This document shows, in pieces, positions 59,038-64,000 of a stretch of DNA of 64,000 nt. The stretch lies in assembly GCF_039539485.1 (NCBI RefSeq), contig NZ_BAABDF010000007.1, positions 1,240,001-1,304,000 of the forward strand, given 5' to 3'. How positions within the stretch are numbered: the first letter of the stretch is position 1; every line of letters starts with the position of its first letter. A program made the translations under genes and the position numbers. Source of the stretch: Celeribacter arenosi (GTDB lineage Bacteria > Pseudomonadota > Alphaproteobacteria > Rhodobacterales > Rhodobacteraceae). A model generated the notes under the pieces. The model was not told the origin of the DNA. It saw only the letters and a list, made by a program, of their open reading frames with translations, and searched no databases.

Positions 59038-59595
59038 CTAGCCGAGTTTACGTAAATAGGTCCATGTCGGGACCTGCGCCCCGCGCGAAACGCAATATGT
59101 CTCCGCGTCGCCAAGATACTCAAACCCGTTGCGTGTCAGAACGCGTGCCGAAGCCTGGTTATCCTGAAAAATCTCAGCAACCAACGATTTTGCGCCGAGC
59201 GGGTTGGCGGCGACAATCGCGCCAAGTGCCGCTGTCGCAATCCCGGTGCCCCAGAAAGAGGGTGCCACCCAGAAACTCACCTCGGACTGCTCGCGGTCCA
59301 TGGGTTTGAGAGAAATAACCCCCAATACCTCAGACAGGCCGGAGGCCGACCCGTCCAGAACCCACGCGAGCTTTTCAGCCTTCGGGTCCAACGCGCGGCG
59401 AATAAAGGCCTCGGTCGCGCCCGGAGGGAGAGGATGGGGAATAGAGCGCGCATTGCGTGCAACCCGTTCGTCACCCGCATAGAGTGACAGAAGGCCCGTG
59501 TCCGAATGGCGCGGCGCACGCAAGACAAAGCGATCCGTTTCAATAACGGGTCGATCCACGCCTTCGTTGACCAGTCTGACCAGTTCCATATTCAT
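59038..59595 (-). CDS. GNAT acetyltransferase (RimJ/RimL type)
   Basis: A 185-residue acetyltransferase: VIETDRFVLRAPRHSDTGLLSLYAGDERV, GVISLKPMDREQSEVSFWVAPSFWGTGIATAALGAIV (acetyl-CoA loop, slightly degenerate as WGTGIAT) and EIFQDNQASARVLTRNGFEYLG. The family acetylates ribosomal protein N termini or small molecules; the substrate is unknown. GGAGG seven bases before ATG at 59595. Confidence 0.88.
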   Translation of the reverse strand: MNMELVRLVNEGVDRPVIETDRFVLRAPRHSDTGLLSLYAGDERVARNARSIPHPLPPGATEAFIRRALDPKAEKLAWVLDGSASGLSEVLGVISLKPMDREQSEVSFWVAPSFWGTGIATAALGAIVAANPLGAKSLVAEIFQDNQASARVLTRNGFEYLGDAETYCVSRGAQVPTWTYLRKLG

Positions 59596-59770
59596 CACAA
59601 TTCCTCCATTGGCCCATCACGCGTCTCTCCTCAGCCGCAGCGATAGACCGGGTAATTACCCCTGTAACGTGACGATCCAGTGAATGAACCAAAGCCACGT
59701 TGTCTCATTTTATTTGGGCTCTTTTGGGGCAGAAGCAAGATCGCGGATCACCCGAAATCGCGCCGTCCAA

Positions 59771-59801
59771 AAGAAAAGGGACCGGTGTTTCCACCGATCC
59801 C
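59771..59801 (-). terminator. Intrinsic terminator of rplU-rpmA
   Basis: On the minus strand a 10-bp stem (GGGATCGGTG/CACCGGTCCC with one T-G pair) closes a GAAA tetraloop, followed by TTTTCTTTT. It lies about 30 nt after the rpmA stop. Confidence 0.9.
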
Positions 59802-59829
59802 CTGATTTTCAAAACCTTTTAGGGTCGGC

Positions 59830-60099
59830 TTATTCGGCGGCCTCGGCTACCGGAAGCACGTCGATAAAGGTACGGTTTTTCAATCCCTTACGGAATGTGA
59901 CCTGACCGTCGGTGGTTGCGAAGATCGTGTGATCCCGTCCCAGACCAACGCCCTCACCCGGCCAAAACTTCGTGCCGCGCTGGCGGACGATGATGTTGCC
60001 GGAGATAGCGGCCTGACCGCCGTAAAGTTTCACGCCGAGGCGACGACCCGCAGAGTCGCGACCGTTACGGGATGAACCGCCTGCTTTTTTATGTGCCAT
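59830..60099 (-). CDS. rpmA: 50S ribosomal protein bL27
   Basis: Large-subunit protein at the peptidyl transferase centre. The 89 residues start MAHKKAGGSSRNGRDSAGRRLGVKLYGGQ, the canonical bL27 N terminus without the cleaved Firmicute leader, and contain GNIIVRQRGTKFWPGEGVGLGRDHTIFA. 22 nt after rplU. Confidence 0.98.
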   Translation of the reverse strand: MAHKKAGGSSRNGRDSAGRRLGVKLYGGQAAISGNIIVRQRGTKFWPGEGVGLGRDHTIFATTDGQVTFRKGLKNRTFIDVLPVAEAAE

Positions 60100-60121
60100 G
60101 GTGTTCTCTCCTTAACTGCGC

Positions 60122-60823
60122 TTACGCGTCTTTGGCGAGCTCAGCCGCCTGTTCGATCCAGTTATCACGCTCGATGCGGCCTTTGAACGACAGCTTGTCG
60201 TCCATATACGCAATCTCTTCGGCATTCCATGCTGCGACCTGGTCGAAGTGGAACACGCCGTTTTCATGCAGCACGCCTTCGAGTTTCGGACCCACGCCGG
60301 AGATCTTTTTGAGATCGTCGGCTTTGCCGCCACGGGCTTCGCTCAGCAGGTTGGCAGGACGCGAGCCTGCGGATTCTACCGCAACTTCGGCTTTCGCTTC
60401 AGCTTTCTTGGGAGCAGCCGCTTTCTTGGGTGCAGCTTTCTTGGGAGCCGCAGCCACGATTGCAGCGCCGGAAACCGAACCTGCACCAATGGCAGCTTTG
60501 ATACCGGACTTGTCTGCGCCCTTTTCGAGAATGTCGGTCACGCGCACGAGCGTCAGTTGCTGACGGTGGCCCTTTTTACGCTGCGACGAGTGCTTACGAC
60601 GACGCTTTACGTAATGGATGAGTTTCTCACCCTTGATCTGGTCGATGACTTCGGCCTGAACGCCTGCGCCCGCCACAAAGGGGGCACCAACGGTCGAACC
60701 AACCATCAGAATCTCGTTAAACTGGATTTTTTCACCAGCATCGGCTGCAAGTTTCTCAACGCGCAGAACGTCGCCGCTTTGCACTTTGTATTGCTTGCCA
60801 CCGGTTTTCATCACCGCAAACAT
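60122..60823 (-). CDS. rplU: 50S ribosomal protein bL21 with helix-hairpin-helix extension
   Basis: Residues 1-103 are ordinary bL21 (MFAVMKTGGKQYKVQSGDVLRVEKL, YVKRRRKHSSQRKKGHRQQLTLVRV). About 130 more follow: an Ala/Lys/Pro linker (AAPKKAAPKKAAAPKKAEAKAE) and a C-terminal domain with a helix-hairpin-helix, DDLKKISGVGPKLEGVLHENGVFHFDQVAAWN. Total 233 residues against the usual 103. Similar extensions occur in Rhodobacterales. AAAAGGAAA precedes ATG at 60823. A strong promoter and leader hairpin lie upstream. Confidence 0.95.
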   Translation of the reverse strand: MFAVMKTGGKQYKVQSGDVLRVEKLAADAGEKIQFNEILMVGSTVGAPFVAGAGVQAEVIDQIKGEKLIHYVKRRRKHSSQRKKGHRQQLTLVRVTDILEKGADKSGIKAAIGAGSVSGAAIVAAAPKKAAPKKAAAPKKAEAKAEVAVESAGSRPANLLSEARGGKADDLKKISGVGPKLEGVLHENGVFHFDQVAAWNAEEIAYMDDKLSFKGRIERDNWIEQAAELAKDA

Positions 60824-60964
60824 GCGATTTCCTTTTCGATATACCCGCGTTCTGTGGCCCCGGATCATCACCGGCGTTAGGTGCCTCAAACAGCGCGCCC
60901 CTTGGGGACGAGATTATTGATCGCTCTCTGCGCTTCGAAAAAAACGTCACGCTAAAATAAAGAG

Positions 60965-60995
60965 CACCCGGTCGTGCCGTTAAGCCCGCCGGGTG
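60965..60995 (-). promoter_or_regulatory. Hairpin at the start of the rplU leader
   Basis: Minus-strand stem CACCCGG/CCGGGTG with a 17-nt loop, followed by CTCTTTATTTT. It falls at the predicted transcript start of the rplU promoter, about 140 nt before the coding region. It could be a regulatory leader structure or a weak terminator of the DUF2059 gene. Confidence 0.4.
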
Positions 60996-61000
60996 GCGCG

Positions 61001-61029
61001 TATATCGGCCAAGCCCGCCAGACTGTCAA
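61001..61029 (-). promoter_or_regulatory. Promoter of rplU-rpmA
   Basis: Minus-strand TTGACA (61029-61024), 17-nt spacer, GATATA (61006-61001). Perfect -35 consensus, as expected for a ribosomal protein operon. Leader of about 170 nt. Confidence 0.7.
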
Positions 61030-61055
61030 GGATAAATCCGGCCTCTCTGGCCCGA

Positions 61056-61946
61056 TCAGAGCTCGTCTCCACCCGCATTCGCAAGGAGTTGACCCGTCGC
61101 CGCCCCTAGCGCCACCGATGCGGCATCAAACACACCGTCAAACGCCGTAAACATCGCCAAATTGAGCCGCTGGCCCGCAGGTGTTTCGATAAAGTCGATG
61201 TAGGCTTGCAACTCCTCATCGCTGAGCGGCGCGTAGGCCATGGCGGAATATCCATAGACCCACTCACTGATATCCGCGCGCACATCCGGCTCACTTGCCC
61301 AGATTGACGCCATGAGATCGTCTTCGGACAAAATCTGCCCATCCCCACCCGCGCTTTGGCTGAGGCCGCGGTAATAGGCGATGTCGTTGTTCAAAGAGCC
61401 CACAACGTTCAATTCGATCAGATCACCGACCTTCACAAAATCTTCGATGAGCTGCGCGCGCGACGTGTCGGGGTCAAGGGCCGCCCATGAAGCCGCCGCC
61501 GCGTCCTGAGTAGCCTGTTCGGAAAAGGCGCGCCGTGTTTCCAGTTCGAGCATCGAAACCTTTTGGCCGAGCGGGCTTTTGTAGAAAGCAATCATAGGGT
61601 CAATTTCCGCGCCCTTGAGCGCCTCGGTCAATTCGGCGCGAAAAGCGACCTGCATCGGCGCCTCGGCGAAAAGTCGATCGACCATGTCCTGATAGGCCGC
61701 GCGCGACACGCCATAGGCGCCTTCAATATCCGCATCGCCCAGATCACGTGATTCATCGGCGATGATAGAGACCATTTCATCAAAGTTTAGCGCCTCGATC
61801 AGCGCATCAATCTGCGCAGACGTTTGGGCCGTGCTCGGGCGCGCGAGAGCCACATAGCTCACCACTGCCATGAGCAACGAAGCGATCACCTTTACCCAGA
61901 TCGCCGTTTTTGGCCGCTTTCTGATCTGCATCGACGCCACTGACAT
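61056..61946 (-). CDS. DUF2059 domain protein, secreted
   Basis: A 296-residue protein with an N-terminal hydrophobic signal or anchor (VKVIASLLMAVVSYVALARPSTAQ) and two related helical repeats: MQVAFRAELTEALKGAEIDPMIAFYKSPLGQKVSMLE and DEELQAYIDFIETPAGQRLNLAMF, the DUF2059 signature (residues F-Y/I-x-S/T-P-x-G-Q). Periplasmic by prediction, function unknown. GAGAGGAAGAAC precedes the ATG. Confidence 0.85.
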   Translation of the reverse strand: MSVASMQIRKRPKTAIWVKVIASLLMAVVSYVALARPSTAQTSAQIDALIEALNFDEMVSIIADESRDLGDADIEGAYGVSRAAYQDMVDRLFAEAPMQVAFRAELTEALKGAEIDPMIAFYKSPLGQKVSMLELETRRAFSEQATQDAAAASWAALDPDTSRAQLIEDFVKVGDLIELNVVGSLNNDIAYYRGLSQSAGGDGQILSEDDLMASIWASEPDVRADISEWVYGYSAMAYAPLSDEELQAYIDFIETPAGQRLNLAMFTAFDGVFDAASVALGAATGQLLANAGGDEL

Positions 61947-62079
61947 GTTCTTCCTCTCGAAGTCTTTCCGCTCAACCTATTGCGCACCCCTGCCCTTGCC
62001 AAGGACACACACGACAATTTGTGAAAAGGGGTTGCGAAGTCCGGTTTGCGCAGATAATCACCCGCCACCAGACCCCCGC

Positions 62080-62169
62080 GGAGAGGTGCCGGAGTGGTCG
62101 AACGGGGCGGTCTCGAAAACCGTTGAGCCTTCACGGGTTCCCAGGGTTCGAATCCCTGTCTCTCCGCCA
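62080..62169 (+). tRNA. tRNA-Ser (anticodon CGA)
   Basis: 90-nt class II tRNA with encoded CCA: acceptor GGAGAGG/TCTCTCC, anticodon stem CGGT/ACCG with loop CTCGAAA (CGA, reads UCG), long variable arm (TTGAGCCTTCACGGGTTCCC region) and T-arm CAGGGTTCGAATCCCTG. Confidence 0.97.
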
Positions 62170-62550
62170 CACGCCTGTGACATCGGCCCAAATTTCACCG
62201 ATCAAGGTTTTCTGTTGCTGATCTTGTGCCAGTTTTCGCGCATTTAAATCAGGGTGTCCACATGCTTTCAGGCCCACTAAAATCGCTATAGCCGTGCGCG
62301 GGGTTGGCACGAAAGCGCGCGACGAACTCCATGCAAAGTTCGGCGTAACAGCTGAACCGGCGCAGCTTGGTTCAAGCTCAGGAATATGACTTGGTCAGAT
62401 GCGCCGAAGGCATCCAGATTAATGGGCCGAGAGCCCAAGGGGTGTTGCTTTTGTTACGCAACAATTCAATCTGAGCCTCCGCCAAACCAGTGCGAGGTAC
62501 GTGCACCAGTCTGGCGGGAGAGCCCTTATCTATAAGTCCCGATCAGCAAC
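62170..62550. other. Gene-free stretch between tRNA-Ser and glycoside hydrolase
   Basis: About 380 nt without an intact gene. A minus-strand frame at 62249-62371 is open for 40 codons without a start and ends in a protein-like tail (HGYSDFSGPESMWTP), possibly a decayed gene. Inverted repeats TGTTGC/GCAACA (near 62446-62467) and CCGCCA/TGGCGG (near 62479-62518) are present. No complete mobile element or tRNA-end repeat was found. Confidence 0.4.
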
Positions 62551-64000
62551 TCAACTCCCACTGGGACGAACACGCACGCAAAGGTAAGGCTTGCCGGGGA
62601 GAACAATCCCGAAGGCCGCATCCGGCTTACCACCCCGGATTTTCTCGGCATGTTTAATGGCGACAGGAACCGGCGCCTCGACACGTTCGGCCGGCGTGAC
62701 TGTCATGTTCCATGTATCGATAATATCGACGTCCCAATCACCGTCCTCTAGCGGCAAACCAAGCGACCATATCACCGGCTGATGCTCAGCCAGATAAATG
62801 TAGGTGACGTCGCCGTCCCTTGCTGCCCCGAGGCTCGGCCAGGCTCGCATGCCTTCCATCTCTTCGAACGGTGTCAAACCGTTCGTGGCATCCTGCTCTA
62901 CGATATTGCGCAGAAACGCGATGCGCTCGGCGCTTTTCCCACGCAGTTCGCCGCCCTTCGCCCACCACAACAGGTCTTGGGGATGGGAGTATGTTTCGCC
63001 ATGCCCGGCATACCCGCCCTTCATGACGGTCATCCAGAAACGGTGCACCAAAGTCTCGGCCGAGATGTTCCCCCAGCTCTGAATGATATTGCCCTCGTAA
63101 TGCATTTCGTCGTTCACGATAGGCTTGCCATAATCGGCACGCCATTGGGCGGTTTTCACGGTCTCGAAATGCTGAATGGATACGTGATCGACCCATGGTT
63201 TTCTGTGGTCATAACAGTTTGCAGGGCTGCCTTGGTGGATCGATTTCGGATGGCGGTAGGGATCGCCTTCTTCAATAATGGAAAAGAACCGATCCCAGCG
63301 ATCCATCGGTTTGACGTCAAGCATGAAGTCATACTCGTTAGCCAGCGACCACCAAACGTTGCGATGCGCCGCAATGCGTGCAACGAGGTAGCGCAGATAC
63401 CGGAAATCCTGTTCCTCGGTCCAGAAACAGTGGCCCCATCTATCATATGGATGGAAGATGATGACATCCGCCTCGATCCCCATCTCGGCGAGCCGCGCGA
63501 TCTGCGTTTCGAAATGGCGAAACGCTTCAAAATTCGGGCTGTCAGGGTCGTATTTGCCGTCCGCGTCCAAGTCGAAGACATGATGCAAGGGCTCGTTTTC
63601 ATTATAGGGATAGTGCTTTGGAAGAACGCACATCCGCATCTTGTTAAAGGCACCACACTCCAATGATTTTAGTGTTTGTTCCTGCTGATCCAGCGGCTGA
63701 TGGGTCCACGCGTAACAGGTTGTCGTGAACGGCGCGAAGAGCGTGCCGTCCTCATGGGCAAAGTGGAATCGGTTGTGCACCCTGACGGGACCATGCACAC
63801 CCTCACGGGCTTCTGTGACGTCGAAAGAGGCGGTGCTTCCATTGAGTTCCGGCGTCTCGGAAACGGTACGCAGGGTCCATGCGCCCGGTTGATCCGGGCT
63901 AAAGCGGACTTTGAAGCTACCATCCCCATCATAGAAACCGGGAACCTTGATTTGCCGGTTTTCTTGCGAAAATACCCCCCAGAATTCGGTGTCCAGATAA
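62551..64000 (-). CDS. DUF5060/DUF4038-like glycoside hydrolase family protein (5' end outside window)
   Basis: The frame is open from the stop at 62551 to the last base; 482 residues are visible. The N-terminal part (DTEFWGVFSQENRQIKVPGFYDGDG, KVRFSPDQPGAWTLRT) is the beta-sandwich DUF5060. From about residue 75 a TIM-barrel of the DUF4038 type follows (FAPFTTTCYAWTHQ, WWSLANEYDFMLDV with the likely acid Glu, PIVNDEMHYEGNI with a second Glu). A C-terminal beta domain ends it. A GTG-initiated start at 63798 is not real because homology continues upstream. Probably cytoplasmic or secreted carbohydrate degradation; substrate unknown. Confidence 0.85.
   Translation of the reverse strand, partial: YLDTEFWGVFSQENRQIKVPGFYDGDGSFKVRFSPDQPGAWTLRTVSETPELNGSTASFDVTEAREGVHGPVRVHNRFHFAHEDGTLFAPFTTTCYAWTHQPLDQQEQTLKSLECGAFNKMRMCVLPKHYPYNENEPLHHVFDLDADGKYDPDSPNFEAFRHFETQIARLAEMGIEADVIIFHPYDRWGHCFWTEEQDFRYLRYLVARIAAHRNVWWSLANEYDFMLDVKPMDRWDRFFSIIEEGDPYRHPKSIHQGSPANCYDHRKPWVDHVSIQHFETVKTAQWRADYGKPIVNDEMHYEGNIIQSWGNISAETLVHRFWMTVMKGGYAGHGETYSHPQDLLWWAKGGELRGKSAERIAFLRNIVEQDATNGLTPFEEMEGMRAWPSLGAARDGDVTYIYLAEHQPVIWSLGLPLEDGDWDVDIIDTWNMTVTPAERVEAPVPVAIKHAEKIRGGKPDAAFGIVLPGKPYLCVRVRPSGS

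Noticed and set aside
63798..64000. Start of the glycoside-hydrolase-like gene at GTG 63798
   Set aside because: The frame stays open to base 64000 and the upstream translation is a recognisable DUF5060 domain, so the true start is outside.
62080..64000. Integrase or direct repeat of the tRNA-Ser 3' end
   Set aside because: None seen before the window ends, so no genomic island is annotated.
1..64000. CRISPR arrays, complete insertion sequences, rRNA genes
   Set aside because: No regularly spaced repeats, transposase genes or rRNA sequence recognised anywhere in the window.

Overview
The window is chromosomal DNA of an alphaproteobacterium, most likely Rhodobacterales (Roseobacter/Rhodobacter group). 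The evidence is CtrA, SciP and ChpT-type cell-cycle genes, an IscR regulator without the usual cysteine triad, a bL21 ribosomal protein with a helix-hairpin-helix tail, an ornithine-lipid olsBA pair and TTGAC(G/A)-type promoters. Nearly everything is core genome with tight spacing and many ATGA/TGATG overlaps. No CRISPR array, complete IS element or prophage was seen.

Layout. 1-0.9 kb: the 5' part of ctrA and its partner sciP. 1-2.9 kb: mnmA and two tandem zinc-ribbon paralogues. 2.8-15 kb: a minus-strand envelope and translation cluster (pyrH-frr-uppS-cdsA-dxr-rseP-small ORF-terminator-bamA-skp-fabZ-lpxA-lpxI-lpxB) that makes and inserts lipid A, phospholipid precursors and outer-membrane proteins. 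15-19.3 kb: miaA, an AraC regulator, a lytic transglycosylase and ssb. 19.3-26 kb: aroK-aroB (aroB broken by an 87-nt run of N), then a small membrane ORF, a secreted protein, xerD, a CBS-domain membrane protein and rlmJ. 26-31.4 kb: a HerA-like ATPase, a 500-nt gene-free stretch with two orphan intrinsic terminators on the plus strand (candidate small RNAs or leader RNA), an IalB-family protein, and lpxD-ACP-ketosynthase.

31.5-36.7 kb: an L,D-transpeptidase facing a MepK-like endopeptidase across a 540-nt intergenic region, then a TPR regulator behind a perfect 16-nt palindrome. 36.7-46.5 kb: tRNA-Arg and the iscR-suf operon (iscR, cysteine desulfurase, sufB, several small membrane proteins, sufC, sufD, YIP1, sufS) for Fe-S cluster assembly. 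46.5-54.3 kb: housekeeping genes (hydrolase, thioesterase, M32 carboxypeptidase, heme A synthase, tRNA methyltransferase, ThiE-like, olsBA). 54.4-61.9 kb: a DUF3553 gene and chpT with overlapping 5' ends, obgE-proB-proA, and rplU-rpmA. 62-64 kb: tRNA-Ser(CGA), a 380-nt gene-free stretch, and a glycoside-hydrolase-like gene running off the end. The last part is the only accessory-looking segment.

The most interesting items are the 27.6-28.0 kb RNA region (one hairpin presents an anti-Shine-Dalgarno loop, the other is a terminator in front of the ialB-family gene), the lpxD-ACP-ketosynthase operon, the palindrome before the TPR regulator, and the conserved small membrane-protein ORFs.
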